Source: Lamprocystis purpurea DSM 4197
GTDB taxonomy: Bacteria > Pseudomonadota > Gammaproteobacteria > Chromatiales > Chromatiaceae
Assembly: GCF_000379525.1 (NCBI RefSeq)
Contig: NZ_KB902375.1
Span: 24,498-56,913 of the forward strand
DNA length: 32,416 nucleotides
Direction: 5' to 3'
A program made the translations under genes and the position numbers. Below, piece by piece: positions 1-10,022 of the stretch. The notes below the pieces were generated by a model that saw only the letters and a list, made by a program, of their open reading frames with translations, searched no databases and was not told where the DNA came from. Position 1 is the first letter of the stretch. Each line of letters begins with the position of its first letter.

Positions 1-108
1 CAATGACGCGATTCCGGCAGGTCACGTCGCCCGCAAGCGGGCTCCTACGGAGCTTGATTCTTGATAGCGTCTTATTCGGAAATCGCCTAAAGTCCGACAG
101 GCTGCTAG
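1..108. repeat. 108-bp dispersed repeat, left copy (inverted relative to 11765-11872)
   Basis: Reading 1-108 against the reverse complement of 11765-11872 shows one mismatch (near base 25). The copy may extend beyond the window edge. It contains the small palindrome family gcccgcaagcgggc. It lies just downstream of the stop codon of the RibB/RibA-like gene. The two copies are inverted and bracket about 11.7 kb of DNA. No open reading frame or transposase accompanies it, so it looks like a non-autonomous repeat rather than an insertion sequence. Confidence 0.85.
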
Positions 109-140
109 CGGACTTGCTTCGCTTATGAGTAAACGGCTCC

Positions 141-1262
141 TCAGCGCCCGCCGCTGACGTACTCGACCACCTCCAGGTCGAACCCCGAGATGGCGTGCAT
201 GGCTTTCGGGGCGCTCATCACGCGCATTTTACGCACGCCCAGATCGGCCAGGATTTGGGCGCCAATGCCGTAGGTGCGCAGTTCGCTGCGTTCCTTATGA
301 CGCCGCGCCGGGACCGTGTCCTCGCCGTCATGCAACTGGAGATCTTTCAGGCGCGCCAGCAGGTCCGCGGCATTGTCGCGATTGCGCAGGACGACGATGA
401 CGCCCTCGCCCGCCTCCGCAATCTGGCGCATCACGGCCTGTAGCGGCCAGCCGCAGGCCGGATGCCGCGGGGCGAACAGGTCGCACATCGTATTCTGCAA
501 GTGGACACGCACCAGGATTGGCCGTTCCGGGTCGATCTCGCCCATGGTCAGCGCCAGATGCAGATCGTTGTCGATGCTGTCGCGATAGGCCAGCACCCGG
601 AACTCCCCATGTTCCGTGGGCATTTCACACTCACACTCCCTGATGACGGCCTTCTCGTGGCGAACCCGGTAATGGATCAGATCGGCGATGGTGCCGATCT
701 TCAGCCCATGGGTCTGCGCGAAGGCTTCCAGGTCGGCCCGGCGCGCCATGCTGCCGTCCTCGTTCAATATCTCCACGATCACGGCGGCGGGTTCCAGTCC
801 GGCCAGCCGGACCAGGTCACAGCCCGCCTCGGTGTGACCGGCACGCACCAGCACCCCGCCGGGTTGCGCCATCACCGGAAAGATGTGGCCGGGCTGCACC
901 AGATCGCGCGGCTGGGCATCCGCAGCAATCGCCGCGAGCACGGTCGCCGCGCGGTCGGCCGCCGAGATGCCGGTCGTTACGCCCTCGGCGGCCTCGATCG
1001 AGACGGTGAAGGCGGTGCCATGCGGGGCGTGACCGTCGGTGACCATCAACGGCAGACGCAACTGCTCGCAGCGCTCTTTGGTCAGCGTCAGACAGATCAG
1101 GCCGCGGCCGAACTTGGCCATGAAGTTGATCGCCTCGGGCGTCACCTGATCGGCGGCCATCAGGAGGTCGCCCTCGTTTTCGCGATCTTCGTCGTCCATG
1201 ATGACGACCATGCGACCGGCGCGCAGCTCGGCGATGATTTCTTCGGTGCTATTTAGCGGCAT
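141..1262 (-). CDS. ribB: 3,4-dihydroxy-2-butanone-4-phosphate synthase with degenerate GTP cyclohydrolase II-like domain (RibBX type)
   Basis: RibB converts ribulose 5-phosphate to 3,4-dihydroxy-2-butanone 4-phosphate and formate in cytoplasmic riboflavin synthesis. The N-terminal ~200 residues carry the acidic metal-binding motif [11 protein letters not shown] (residues 24-34) and the [11 protein letters not shown] segment (about 140-150). Residues ~205-373 have the RibA fold signature (terminal [13 protein letters not shown]). However, the zinc-binding cysteine cluster of GTP cyclohydrolase II is broken: only C260 and C270 are visible in the expected stretch, and the GDxxxSxxCxC pattern is absent. 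This matches the RibB-RibX hybrids known in many proteobacteria, where the second domain probably lacks cyclohydrolase activity. The start is ATG at 1262; there is no strong Shine-Dalgarno sequence, and three ~12-bp tandem units lie just upstream. Confidence 0.93.
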   Translation of the reverse strand: MPLNSTEEIIAELRAGRMVVIMDDEDRENEGDLLMAADQVTPEAINFMAKFGRGLICLTLTKERCEQLRLPLMVTDGHAPHGTAFTVSIEAAEGVTTGISAADRAATVLAAIAADAQPRDLVQPGHIFPVMAQPGGVLVRAGHTEAGCDLVRLAGLEPAAVIVEILNEDGSMARRADLEAFAQTHGLKIGTIADLIHYRVRHEKAVIRECECEMPTEHGEFRVLAYRDSIDNDLHLALTMGEIDPERPILVRVHLQNTMCDLFAPRHPACGWPLQAVMRQIAEAGEGVIVVLRNRDNAADLLARLKDLQLHDGEDTVPARRHKERSELRTYGIGAQILADLGVRKMRVMSAPKAMHAISGFDLEVVEYVSGGR

Positions 1263-1277
1263 GGGAGGGACTTACAG

Positions 1278-1313
1278 CTTAGACCAGGGCTTAGACCAGG
1301 GCTTGGACCCTGG
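1278..1313. repeat. three ~12-bp tandem units upstream of ribB
   Basis: Two perfect copies of cttagaccaggg (1278-1289, 1290-1301) are followed by a diverged third, cttggaccctgg. They lie 16 bp upstream of the ribB start codon, in its likely 5' untranslated region. No riboswitch (FMN/RFN element) is recognisable here. Confidence 0.6.
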
Positions 1314-1360
1314 ACACGCTGAGCCGTTCACGGCGCGACGCGGCGTGTCTGCGGCCCACA

Positions 1361-1398
1361 AACGAAAAGGGCGGCAACAGAGTCATCTGCTGCCGCCC
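1361..1398 (-). terminator. rho-independent terminator downstream of tRNA-Pro
   Basis: On the minus strand an 8-bp GC-rich stem (gggcggca / tgccgccc, arms 1391-1398 and 1369-1376) is followed by TTTTCGTTT. It begins 8 bp beyond the tRNA-Pro 3' end, so it should terminate the tRNA transcript and the upstream operon before ribB. Confidence 0.8.
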
Positions 1399-1404
1399 AG
1401 TCAC

Positions 1405-1482
<78 letters not shown>

Positions 1483-1628
1483 GGTGGACGCGTAAGATTA
1501 CGTTTTAAGGCCGACCGTGTCAAGCCGCGAAACCAACCGGCAGCAATTCCAAATTTGGGCGGCACCGCGCGACCTCTGGTGGATGCGGCGCGCGCGACCG
1601 CCGTGCCGAGTCCCTGCCACCGAGCGGC

Positions 1629-1678
1629 GCGCCTTATCCACCCTACAACGGAGCCGGTTTCGTAGGGTGGATAAGCGC
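1629..1678. repeat. REP-like hairpin (gtagggtggataagcgc)
   Basis: The left arm at 1629-1646 pairs with gtagggtggataagcgc at 1662-1678, leaving a 15-nt loop. The motif is followed by gcagcgcatccacc, which resembles short palindromic repeats common in gammaproteobacterial genomes. Confidence 0.7.
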
Positions 1679-1789
1679 AGCGCATCCACCATCGGCCTCG
1701 CTGCCGACACGCTGTTGGCGGCGGCCACCCAAATTCGGAACTGCTGACCAACCGGGGTGCGATCCAAAGTGATGTGGTCGCAGATGCGC

Positions 1790-1873
1790 GTAGGATGGGC
1801 AGAGCGAGAGCGATGCCCATCCGGCCACCGCGACGCTTGATGATGGGCATCGCTCTCGCTCTGCTCATCCTAC
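1790..1873. repeat. 32-bp inverted repeat (REP/MITE-like)
   Basis: Arms 1790-1821 and 1842-1873 are reverse complements with one mismatch and a 20-bp loop. The outer ends are gtaggatgggcagagcgag and its complement. No coding content. It could form a stable RNA hairpin downstream of merR. Confidence 0.8.
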
Positions 1874-1951
1874 CGAGAGGCCCGGCCCCGTCAGTTCTGA
1901 TCACACCCAAACAACCGCACGAAGAACAACAGCCATGGACCCCACCGCGGA

Positions 1952-2329
1952 TCAACGGCGCAAAACGTGAAGGATCTCTTCGAGTTCCATGCGCATCTGC
2001 CGCAGCACCTGGTGGGTCTGGCTCAGGTCGTGCTTGGCCCCTTCGCCGCTGAGTTGCAGGCGGGCACCGCCGATGGTGAAGCCCTGGTCATAGAGCAACG
2101 ACCGGATTTGACGCACCATCAGGACATCGTGGCGCTGGTAATAGCGGCGGTTGCCACGCCGCTTGACCGGATTGAGCTGGGTGAACTCCTGTTCCCAATA
2201 GCGCAAAACATGCGGCTTCACGCCGCACAGTTCGCTCACCTCGCCGATGGTGAAATAGCGTTTGCCGGGGATCGGCGGCAGTTCGCCCGATCCGACGACC
2301 TCGACCTCGCTATTGCTCGGTTCCAGCAT
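1952..2329 (-). CDS. MerR-family transcriptional regulator
   Basis: A small (125-residue) DNA-binding regulator. The winged-helix segment runs from about residue 24 ([24 protein letters not shown]) through [10 protein letters not shown], the hallmark MerR helix-turn-helix and wing. A short C-terminal helix (about residues 95-125) would be the dimerisation coiled coil. There is no effector-binding extension or metal-binding cysteine pattern, so the inducer is unknown. The start overlaps the end of ihfA by 20 bp, implying translational coupling in the operon. A MerR-like gene after ihfA and before tRNA-Pro is a conserved gammaproteobacterial arrangement. Confidence 0.93.
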   Translation of the reverse strand: MLEPSNSEVEVVGSGELPPIPGKRYFTIGEVSELCGVKPHVLRYWEQEFTQLNPVKRRGNRRYYQRHDVLMVRQIRSLLYDQGFTIGGARLQLSGEGAKHDLSQTHQVLRQMRMELEEILHVLRR

Positions 2330-2609
2330 AGGCCTCCACGCGCGCTTTCAGTTTCTGACCGGGACGAAAGGTCACGACACGGCGAGCAGTGATCGGAATC
2401 TCTTCGCCGGTCTTCGGATTACGGCCAGGGCGCTCCTTTTTCTCACGCAGATCGAAGTTTCCGAAGCCGGAGAGCTTGACCTGATCGCCGCGCTCCAGCG
2501 CCGCCCGGATCTCCTCAAAAAACTGCTCGACAATATCTTTGGCCTCGCGCTTGTTCAGCCCGAGTTCTTCGAACAGATGTTCTGCCATATCGGCCTTAGT
2601 CAACGCCAT
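2310..2609 (-). CDS. ihfA: integration host factor subunit alpha
   Basis: IHF-alpha pairs with IHF-beta to bind and sharply bend DNA. It serves replication, recombination, transcription and, in many systems, CRISPR spacer integration. The 99-residue length is the family norm. Characteristic segments are [20 protein letters not shown] at the N-terminus, [15 protein letters not shown] in the middle and [20 protein letters not shown] on the DNA-intercalating beta arm, which includes the conserved Pro. It follows pheT with a 4-bp gap and overlaps merR, so it is inside the pheST-ihfA operon. Confidence 0.97.
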   Translation of the reverse strand: MALTKADMAEHLFEELGLNKREAKDIVEQFFEEIRAALERGDQVKLSGFGNFDLREKKERPGRNPKTGEEIPITARRVVTFRPGQKLKARVEAYAGTEQ

Positions 2610-2613
2610 CGCT

Positions 2614-5004
2614 TCAATCCCTCAATCGTGCACCAAACTCGGACGCCAGACGGTCCAGTACCCGCGCAATCGTTTCATCGACCGTCTGGTCCGTAAGTGT
2701 CTGAGAAGATGCTTGTAAAATCAATCCCAAAGCCAGACTTTTTCTGCCGGAATCGATCGTTCCCCCGGCATAGACATCAAACAGTACCAGATCGCGCAGC
2801 AAGTCGGAGGCAGTGGCGCGAATACAGGCCGCGATATCACCGAAGGCGACGGCGGCATCGACGACGATGGCCAGGTCACGGCGGATGGCCGGAAAGCGGG
2901 AAATCGGGGCAAATCGGGGCAATGTGCCGGTGCCGAGCGCGGCCTGCTCGACCTCGAACAGGAAGGCATCGCCATGCAGGTCGAGCCCCGCGGCCAGCGT
3001 CGGATGGAGCATCCCCATGAGTCCCACCGGGTGCCCGTCGCGTTCGATCAGCGCACTCTGACCCGGATGAAGCGCGGGATGGCTGGCCGGGACAAAGCGG
3101 AAGCTCGACCCCGCGACGCCGCCGACCGTACCCAGCGCCAGCAGGGCCTCGACATCGGCTTTGAGGGTGAAAAAATCAGCCGGGCACGCGGGCTGCCCCC
3201 ATTGCTCGGCATCCACGCTGCCGATGACGAGCCCGCCGATGACCGCCTCCTGGCGCAGTCCATCGAGCCCTGGACGAAACCGCAGGCCGGTCTCGAAGAT
3301 GCGCACCCGCTCCTGCTGCCGGGCTTGATTGTAGCGTGCCGTGTGCAGCAACCCGGACCACAGTGACAGACGCATGACGGACAGGTCGGCACTGATCGGA
3401 TTGGCCAACACCAGCGGTTCGGCCCCCGGCTCGATCCGCGCCTGCAGCTCGGGGCTGACGAAGCTGTAGGTGATGACCTCCTGAAACCCGCGATCCACCA
3501 GGAGCAGACGCGCACGATCCAGCTCGAAGGCCGCCTCCGGGGTGCCCTTGGTGACGGCCGCGGAGCTGGTATGGCTGACCGGAATGCGTTCGTAACCGTG
3601 GATCCGCCCGACATCGGCGATCAGGTCCACCTCATGAATCAGATCGAAGCGCGCGCTGGGCGGCGTCACCCGCCAACCCCCGGCGACCGACTCCAGATCC
3701 ATTCCCAGGCGCGCCAGCAAGTCGGCAATGGTCTCGACGGGGATCTCCAGCCCCAGGATCTGGGTGCAGCGGGCCGTGCGCAGCATCAGCGGGGCGCGCT
3801 GCGGCAAGTGATCCGGGGCCAACACGTTCACCACCGGCCCAGGCTGACCGCCCACGCAATCGAGCAGCAGCCGGGTCGCACGCTCCATCGCCTGGACCTG
3901 CAGTCCGGGGTCCACGCCGCGCTCGAAGCGGTGGGATGAGTCGGTGTGCAATCCGTAAGCGCGGGCCTTGCCGGCAATCTGCGCCGGTGCGAAATACGCG
4001 CTCTCCAGCAGGATATCGCGGGTATCGTCCGCCACCGCGGTACGGGAGCCGCCCATGATTCCGGCGAGCGCCACCGGCCCGGCGGCGTCGGCGATGACCA
4101 GCGTATCGGGGCGCAGCACAATGTCGTCGCCGTTCAGCAGGGTCAACTGTTCACCGGCCTCCGCGAGCCGCACCCGGATCTCCTGATCCAGCCGGCCCAG
4201 ATCGAAGCCGTGCATCGGCTGACCCAGTTCCAGCATGACATAGTTGGTCACGTCGACCACCGGACTGATGGAGCGCACCCCGCCGCGACGCAGGCGTTCG
4301 CGCATCCACAAGGGTGTCTCGGCGCTGGGGTCGATCCCGCGAATGATGCGGCAGGCATAGCGCGGGCAGGCCGCGGGCGCCTCCAACCGGACCGGGAAGT
4401 GCGCATCGATCGCGGGCGCGACCGGCGCCGCTGCAAGCGGCGTCAAGTCGGTCCGGTTGATCGCCGCCACCTCCCGTGCCAGCCCGGCGATCGACAGACA
4501 GTCGCCGCGATCCGGTGTCAGGTCGACCTCGATACAAACGTCGTCGAGGCCGAGCCACGCGCGAAAATCCGCGCCGATCGGGGCCTCCATCGGCAGCGGC
4601 AAAATGCCGCTGGAGGTCTCGGCCAGCCCCAGTTCGACCGCCGAGCAGATCATGCCGAACGACTCGACACCGCGTAACTTGGCACGCTTGATCTTCACAT
4701 CGCCGGGCAGAACCGCGCCGATAGTCGCCACCGGCACCCGCTGGCCGGCGGCCACATTGGCCGCGCCGCAAATGACCTGCAACGGCGCGGCCGCGGCCAC
4801 CTCGACCGTGCACACCCGCAGTTTGGCGGCGTCAGGGTGGGGCTCGACCTGGGTGACCAGGCCCACGAGCACACCGTGGAACGCCGGCGCGGCGGCCGTT
4901 GCGGAGTCGACCTCGAGCCCCGCCATGCTAAGCTGATCGGCCAGGGTGCGGCTGTCGACCGGTGGGTTCACCCACTCCCGCAGCCAGGATTCACTGAAAC
5001 GCAT
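2614..5004 (-). CDS. pheT: phenylalanine--tRNA ligase subunit beta
   Basis: The large subunit of the cytoplasmic alpha2-beta2 phenylalanyl-tRNA synthetase. At 796 residues it is essentially the length of the E. coli protein. The N-terminal tRNA-binding OB domain contains [13 protein letters not shown] (from about residue 55). The B3/B4 editing region follows. The C-terminus is the ferredoxin-fold anticodon-binding domain ([13 protein letters not shown] through [19 protein letters not shown]). The start is ATG at 5004 with AGGAA about 10 nt upstream on the minus strand. The 81-bp gap to pheS holds three imperfect ~15-bp tandem units based on gaaccggaaa. Confidence 0.98.
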   Translation of the reverse strand: MRFSESWLREWVNPPVDSRTLADQLSMAGLEVDSATAAAPAFHGVLVGLVTQVEPHPDAAKLRVCTVEVAAAAPLQVICGAANVAAGQRVPVATIGAVLPGDVKIKRAKLRGVESFGMICSAVELGLAETSSGILPLPMEAPIGADFRAWLGLDDVCIEVDLTPDRGDCLSIAGLAREVAAINRTDLTPLAAAPVAPAIDAHFPVRLEAPAACPRYACRIIRGIDPSAETPLWMRERLRRGGVRSISPVVDVTNYVMLELGQPMHGFDLGRLDQEIRVRLAEAGEQLTLLNGDDIVLRPDTLVIADAAGPVALAGIMGGSRTAVADDTRDILLESAYFAPAQIAGKARAYGLHTDSSHRFERGVDPGLQVQAMERATRLLLDCVGGQPGPVVNVLAPDHLPQRAPLMLRTARCTQILGLEIPVETIADLLARLGMDLESVAGGWRVTPPSARFDLIHEVDLIADVGRIHGYERIPVSHTSSAAVTKGTPEAAFELDRARLLLVDRGFQEVITYSFVSPELQARIEPGAEPLVLANPISADLSVMRLSLWSGLLHTARYNQARQQERVRIFETGLRFRPGLDGLRQEAVIGGLVIGSVDAEQWGQPACPADFFTLKADVEALLALGTVGGVAGSSFRFVPASHPALHPGQSALIERDGHPVGLMGMLHPTLAAGLDLHGDAFLFEVEQAALGTGTLPRFAPISRFPAIRRDLAIVVDAAVAFGDIAACIRATASDLLRDLVLFDVYAGGTIDSGRKSLALGLILQASSQTLTDQTVDETIARVLDRLASEFGARLRD

Positions 5005-5028
5005 CTGGAGGGATTCCTATTATCTGTG

Positions 5029-5076
5029 AACCTGAAAATCGGTGAACCGGAAATCCTTGAACCGGAAAAGGCACTC
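5029..5076. repeat. imperfect tandem repeat between pheS and pheT
   Basis: Three consecutive units resembling tgaaccggaaa (tgaacctgaaa, tgaaccggaaa, tgaaccggaaa) are spaced about 15-16 bp apart in the pheS-pheT gap. They have no coding role and could affect coupling between the two genes. Confidence 0.6.
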
Positions 5077-5085
5077 TTCCTGGGA

Positions 5086-6252
<1,167 letters not shown>

Positions 6253-6274
6253 TTATGGCCGTCGAACGTGATCA

Positions 6275-6336
6275 CCGGACGTAGGGGCGGGTTTGAAACC
6301 CGCCCCTACACCAGGAATCTGTCTGGATATCAGGTG
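6275..6336. repeat. ~60-bp palindromic repeat, copy A (3' of rplT)
   Basis: Contains a 29-nt near-perfect palindrome at 6281-6309 (gtaggggcgggttt, central base, complement), followed by a unique tail ending in gatatcaggtg. The whole element recurs in inverted orientation at 7673-7735. It sits 43 bp beyond the rplT stop codon. Confidence 0.85.
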
Positions 6337-6379
6337 CGGAGCCGATCATCACTGCCCGCGTCCTTGCGGGTGTGCGGCG

Positions 6380-6739
6380 TCAGGCCGCCAAGGCGCCCTT
6401 GGCCTGTTCGGCGATGGCGGCGAAGGCGACGCTGTCGTGGTAGGCGATATCCGCCAGCATCTTGCGGTCGACCTCGATCCCGGCCTGCTTGAGCCCGTTG
6501 ATCAGGCGGCTGTAGGACAAGCCGTTCTGGCGGGCCGCCGCGTTGATACGGGCGATCCACAGGGCGCGAAACTGGCGCTTCTTCTGGCGACGGTCGCGAT
6601 AGGCGTACTGGCCGGCCTTGATGACGGCCTGCTTGGCGACGCGAAAGACGCGACTACGTGCACCGTAGTAGCCTTTCGCCAACTTCATGATCTTTTTGTG
6701 ACGGGCGTGCGCGGTTACGCCCCGTTTAACGCGTGGCAT
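6380..6739 (-). CDS. rplT: 50S ribosomal protein L20
   Basis: L20 binds 23S rRNA early in 50S assembly, and in E. coli it represses its own operon by binding the rpmI-rplT mRNA. The length (119 residues) and sequence are typical: [20 protein letters not shown] at the N-terminus, then [39 protein letters not shown] and [19 protein letters not shown]. The start is ATG at 6739 with GAGAGA just upstream. The gap to rpmI is only 32 bp, consistent with co-transcription. Confidence 0.98.
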   Translation of the reverse strand: MPRVKRGVTAHARHKKIMKLAKGYYGARSRVFRVAKQAVIKAGQYAYRDRRQKKRQFRALWIARINAAARQNGLSYSRLINGLKQAGIEVDRKMLADIAYHDSVAFAAIAEQAKGALAA

Positions 6740-6771
6740 CTTCTCTCTCCGGTATCAGGTGCGATCAGCGA

Positions 6772-6966
6772 TCAGCAGTAAGGAATCATCCGCAGGGCAG
6801 ACTTCAGGTCCGAGGAATGGACCAGCCGGGCCGCGCGCAGATGACGCTTCCGCTTGGTCGACTTCTTGGTCAGGATGTGACGCCGGAAAGCCGAATAACA
6901 CTTGACGCCGGTGGCGGTGCGCTTCAGACGCTTGGCCGCCCCGCGATTGGTCTTGATCTTGGGCAT
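6772..6966 (-). CDS. rpmI: 50S ribosomal protein L35
   Basis: A small basic protein of the large ribosomal subunit. The 64-residue form begins [15 protein letters not shown], the standard L35 N-terminus, and contains [18 protein letters not shown] chose ATG 6966, which has GGAG about 10 nt upstream. A TTG three codons further out (6975) would add MSN, which the family lacks. It sits between infC and rplT, as in other gammaproteobacteria. Confidence 0.96.
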   Translation of the reverse strand: MPKIKTNRGAAKRLKRTATGVKCYSAFRRHILTKKSTKRKRHLRAARLVHSSDLKSALRMIPYC

Positions 6967-6994
6967 ATTGCTCAACTCCGCTATTTGCGAACTG

Positions 6995-7513
6995 TTATTT
7001 CTTCTTGGGGCCGAGCACCATCACCATCTGGCGTCCTTCCATCTGGGGTTGGGATTCCACGATGCTCAACTCGGTGAGGTCAGTCTCGATGCGCTTGAGC
7101 AACTCCAGCCCAAGTTCGCGGTGCGCATGTTCGCGACCACGAAACCGCATGGTGACCTTCGCCTTGTCCCCTTCTTGGAGGAAACGCATCAGGTTGCGTA
7201 GTTTGACCTGATAGTCTCCCTCGTCCGTCCCTGGGCGAAACTTGATCTCCTTGATCTGGACCTGCTTCTGCTTCTTCTTGGCTTCGTTCTGCTTCTTTTT
7301 CTGATCGAAGCGAAACTTGCCATAGTCCATGAGGCGGCATACCGGGGGCTCAGCGGTCGGGACGATCTCCACGAGATCCATGCCCGCCTCTTCCGCCATT
7401 TCCAGGGCCTCACGGACCCTGACGACTCCGACCTGGTTGCCGTCCGCGCCGATCAACCGTACTTCCGGGATGTTGATCTCGCGATTGACGCGGTTTCTCT
7501 TTGGTGCAGCGAT
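6995..7513 (-). CDS. infC: translation initiation factor IF-3 (probable ATC start)
   Basis: IF-3 binds the 30S subunit, prevents premature joining with 50S and proofreads initiator tRNA and start codon. The N-domain ([21 protein letters not shown]), the lysine-rich linker ([16 protein letters not shown]) and the C-domain ([34 protein letters not shown]) are all present. The only conventional start is a GTG at 7528, which has no Shine-Dalgarno sequence. The GTG itself is followed by GGAGGAA, then 6 nt, then ATC at 7511-7513. E. coli infC starts at ATT, and IF-3 represses translation from that rare codon, so ATC (giving 172 residues) is the better start. The GTG form would have 177 residues. 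Confidence 0.95.
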   Translation of the reverse strand: MAAPKRNRVNREINIPEVRLIGADGNQVGVVRVREALEMAEEAGMDLVEIVPTAEPPVCRLMDYGKFRFDQKKKQNEAKKKQKQVQIKEIKFRPGTDEGDYQVKLRNLMRFLQEGDKAKVTMRFRGREHAHRELGLELLKRIETDLTELSIVESQPQMEGRQMVMVLGPKKK

Positions 7514-7520
7514 TGCCGGT
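7514..7520 (-). promoter_or_regulatory. infC leader boundary (spacer between Shine-Dalgarno and ATC start)
   Basis: The strong Shine-Dalgarno GGAGGA lies at about 7521-7526 on the minus strand, immediately upstream of these bases. It is optimally spaced for an ATC start at 7511-7513 and is located inside codons 1-3 of the alternative GTG reading. This arrangement decides the start call. Confidence 0.6.
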
Positions 7521-7528
7521 TCCTCCAC

Positions 7529-7738
7529 AAGGTTTGAAAAAAGGCCGTCCCTGTCCGAGTGCCGGGTGCGACCCGGCCTGCGCTTGCGTTGTCGAACGCC
7601 GGCACAGCGTGCGCTGGCGTCGACCGCGGGTGGCGACGTCCGGTCGCCCCCCTCAACCTGTTATAGCCTTCTCACCTGATATCCAGACAGATCCTATGGT
7701 GTAGGGGCGGGTTTGAAACCCGCCCCTACGTCCGGCCC
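7529..7738. other. thrS-infC intergenic region with possible attenuator
   Basis: About 210 bp without a gene. On the minus strand a GC-rich hairpin (gccgggtcgcacccggc, about 7561-7577) is followed by further inverted sequence and a run of six T (7537-7542), just ahead of the infC start. It could terminate or attenuate transcription from thrS. The thrS-proximal half is occupied by the palindromic repeat copy B. Confidence 0.4.
7673..7735. repeat. ~60-bp palindromic repeat, copy B (3' of thrS)
   Basis: Inverted copy of the element at 6275-6336. It includes the 29-nt palindrome (7701-7729) and the cacctgatatccagacag tail, and begins 3 bp after the thrS stop codon. The two copies bracket infC-rpmI-rplT. 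Confidence 0.85.
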
Positions 7739-9658
7739 TCAGTGCGCGCGCGTCGCGACCGCATCGTTCAGGCAGGCCGCGAAACCGTCGAGATCGAATG
7801 ACCCGAGATCCTGGCCCTTGCGATCACGGACCGTCAACCGCCCGGTTTCGACCTCGCGATCACCGACTACCAGCAGATAGGGGACCCGTTGCAGGGTGTA
7901 CTCGCGAATCTTAAAGCCGATCTTCTCGTTTCTCAAGTCCGAATCCACACGGAAGCCCTTTTTGCGCAAGGCTTTAGCCACTTCAGTCGCATAGGGGGCC
8001 TGCCGATCGGTGATATTCAGGACCACCGCCTGCACCGGCGCGAGCCAGACCGGCAGCAAACCGGCGTAATGCTCGATCAAAATCCCGATGAAACGCTCCA
8101 CCGAGCCCAGAATCGCCCGGTGGATCATCACCGGAGTCTGCTTGCTGTTGTCCTCGGCGATATAGTGCGCGCCCAGGCGTCCAGGCATGGAAAAATCTAC
8201 CTGGATGGTCCCGCATTGCCAGGCACGGCCGATGCTGTCGTGCAGGGTGAACTCGATCTTGGGGCCATAGAAGGCGCCCTCGCCCGGCTGGACCTTGAAC
8301 TCCAGGCGCTTGGCCTTGAGCGCCAGATCCAGGGCCGCCTCGCCCTTGTCCCACAGGTCGTCGCTGCCCACTCGTTTCTCGGGACGCAGCGACAGGGCCA
8401 GCGCAATCTGATCGAAACCGAAGTCACGATAGGTCTCGAAGACCATATCGATGAGGGTCGCGACCTCGGTTTGGAGCTGGTCCTCGGTGCAGAAGACGTG
8501 GGCATCGTCCTGCGTGAAGCGCCGCGCCCGCATCAGCCCGTGCAGGGTGCCGGAGGGCTCGTTGCGGTGCACGACCCCGAACTCGGCGATGCGCAGGGGC
8601 AGATCGCGGTAGCTCTTCAACCCCTGGTTGTAGAGCTGGATGTGCCCTGGGCAGTTCATCGGCTTGATCGCGAAGTCGTGCTCGTCGATATGGGTGGTGT
8701 ACATGCCGCCGGCGAACTTGTCCCAGTGACCCGAGCGCTCCCATAGGGAACGGTCCAGAATCTGCGGCGTCTCCACCTCGTCGTAACCGTATTCCATGAG
8801 CTTCTCGCGCATGTACTGCTCGGCCAGGCGATAGATGATGCGGCCCTTGGCGTGCCAGAAGGCCATGCCGGGCGCCTCGTCCTGAAAGTGGAACAGATCG
8901 AGCTGCTTGCCGAGCTTGCGATGGTCGCGCTTCTCGGCCTCTTCCAAGCGGGTCAGATAGGCTTTGAGTTCCTTCTTGTCGCGCCAGGCGGTGCCGTAGA
9001 TGCGCTGCAACTGGGCGTTCTTCGAGTCGCCGCGCCAATAGGCGCCGGCCACCTTGGTCAGCTTGAAACCCTCGCCCAGGCGGCCGGTGCTCGGCAGATG
9101 CGGCCCGCGGCAGACATCGAACCAGTCGCCCTGACGGTAGATCGAGACTTCTTCCCCCACCGGGATGATGTCCTCGATGATCTCGACCTTGTAGGTCTCG
9201 CCGAGCGCGGCGAAGACCCCTTTGGCCTGCTCCCGATCCATGACCTCGCGCACGATCGGCAGATCGCGCTTGACGATCTCGTGCATGCGCGCTTCGATCA
9301 GTACCAGATCGTCCGGGGTGAAGGGCTCGGCGCGGGCGAAGTCGTAGTAGAAGCCGTTTTCGATCGCGGGGCCGATCGTCACCTGAGTGCCGGGATAGAG
9401 TTCCTGCACCGCTTGGGCCATCACATGGGCAGCATCGTGGCGCAGCAGTTCCAGGGCGTCGGTTTCATCCTTGGCGGTGACGATGGCGAGCGCGGCATCG
9501 GTGTCGATCACGAACGACGTATCGACCAGCCGGCCGTCCACCCGCCCGGCCAGCGCTGCCTTGGCGAGACCCGGACCAATGGACGCGGCCACCTGATGCA
9601 CGGACACCGGGGCGTCGAACTGACGGAGCGAACCGTCGGGAAGTGTAATCTGGGGCAT
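7739..9658 (-). CDS. thrS: threonine--tRNA ligase
   Basis: Class II synthetase that charges tRNA-Thr in the cytoplasm; in E. coli it also represses its own translation. The order is an N-terminal TGS domain (residues 1-60, [14 protein letters not shown]), an editing domain with HDAAH (H74, H78) and the later [10 protein letters not shown], then the catalytic core. The core has the zinc-site cysteine in KPMNCPGH and motif 2 near [22 protein letters not shown]. The C-terminal anticodon-binding domain follows. I chose ATG 9658 (639 residues) because MPQITLPDG is the family N-terminus and AAGGA lies about 9 nt upstream. A TTG at 9694 would start inside the regulatory hairpin. Confidence 0.98.
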   Translation of the reverse strand: MPQITLPDGSLRQFDAPVSVHQVAASIGPGLAKAALAGRVDGRLVDTSFVIDTDAALAIVTAKDETDALELLRHDAAHVMAQAVQELYPGTQVTIGPAIENGFYYDFARAEPFTPDDLVLIEARMHEIVKRDLPIVREVMDREQAKGVFAALGETYKVEIIEDIIPVGEEVSIYRQGDWFDVCRGPHLPSTGRLGEGFKLTKVAGAYWRGDSKNAQLQRIYGTAWRDKKELKAYLTRLEEAEKRDHRKLGKQLDLFHFQDEAPGMAFWHAKGRIIYRLAEQYMREKLMEYGYDEVETPQILDRSLWERSGHWDKFAGGMYTTHIDEHDFAIKPMNCPGHIQLYNQGLKSYRDLPLRIAEFGVVHRNEPSGTLHGLMRARRFTQDDAHVFCTEDQLQTEVATLIDMVFETYRDFGFDQIALALSLRPEKRVGSDDLWDKGEAALDLALKAKRLEFKVQPGEGAFYGPKIEFTLHDSIGRAWQCGTIQVDFSMPGRLGAHYIAEDNSKQTPVMIHRAILGSVERFIGILIEHYAGLLPVWLAPVQAVVLNITDRQAPYATEVAKALRKKGFRVDSDLRNEKIGFKIREYTLQRVPYLLVVGDREVETGRLTVRDRKGQDLGSFDLDGFAACLNDAVATRAH

Positions 9659-9680
9659 GGGCGAATCCTTTGATTCAGTG

Positions 9681-9701
9681 GTGATCGATACCAAGGATCA
9701 C
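9681..9701 (-). promoter_or_regulatory. thrS leader hairpin mimicking the tRNA-Thr(GGU) anticodon arm
   Basis: On the minus strand GTGATC/GATCAC form a 6-bp stem closed by a C-C mismatch around the 7-nt loop TTGGTAT. The E. coli tRNA-Thr(GGU) loop, as I recall it, is UUGGUAA, so 6 of 7 positions agree, including U33, the anticodon GGU and A37. The hairpin ends 22 nt upstream of the thrS ATG. In E. coli an anticodon-like arm in the thrS operator at a similar position is bound by ThrRS to block ribosome loading. The role here is inferred. Confidence 0.6.
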
Positions 9702-9848
9702 ATGACGGATCGCCTGACACGAACTTCAGGCGGGAACCAAACGAAACAGCCGCCAGCGGCCGGTCACGAGCAACCAGCACACGGGCAATCACCACGACGG
9801 GCGACACCGGGCTGGACGCTTGCGACTGGCCGCGTGCGGCTGGAATAT

Positions 9849-9924
9849 TGGTAGGCGCGATTGGACTCGAACCAACGACCCCCACCATGTCAAGGTGGTG
9901 CTCTAACCAGCTGAGCTACGCGCC
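9849..9924 (-). tRNA. tRNA-Val(GAC)
   Basis: 76-nt minus-strand cloverleaf. Acceptor GGCGCGT pairs with the complementary 3' arm, followed by ACCA. The D arm is GCTCAGCTGGTTAGAGC. The anticodon stem CCACC/GGTGG has loop TTGACAT (anticodon GAC), and the T arm is GTTCGAGTC. It lies upstream of thrS in the same orientation; a 190-bp gap separates them. Confidence 0.97.
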
Positions 9925-9942
9925 TGTCGTCAAGAGCCCACA

Positions 9943-9971
9943 ATGTTAACGACGTGGCGGGGTCTTGGCAA
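9943..9971 (-). promoter_or_regulatory. candidate sigma70 promoter for tRNA-Val
   Basis: On the minus strand TTGCCA (9966-9971), a 17-bp spacer and TAACAT (9943-9948) lie 19 nt before the tRNA 5' end. Both hexamers are near consensus. No experimental support; by-eye call. Confidence 0.45.
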
Positions 9972-10022
9972 ACGTTTTTTCATCGATGCCGAAACGAGCG
10001 CAACAACAACCTGGAGTTTGCA

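Larger units (their letters stand above)
1483..1951. other. gene-free, repeat-rich intergenic region
   Basis: Between merR and tRNA-Pro I see no convincing gene. The space is filled by nested palindromes. An imperfect long inverted repeat has ends that read ccaaatttgggcgg and ccacccaaattcgg (about 1540-1755). It encloses a hairpin on gtagggtggataagcgc. A separate 32-bp inverted repeat spans 1790-1873. Reading frames through this region are products of the palindromes. Confidence 0.7.

Noticed and set aside
9659-9694. Longer thrS N-terminus from TTG 9694
   Set aside because: Would begin within the leader hairpin and add residues absent from the family; ATG 9658 has a ribosome binding site.
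9749-9760. Terminator after tRNA-Val (gccg/cggc stem followed by TGTTTCGTTT on the minus strand)
   Set aside because: The stem is only 4 bp with a short loop; too weak to assert.
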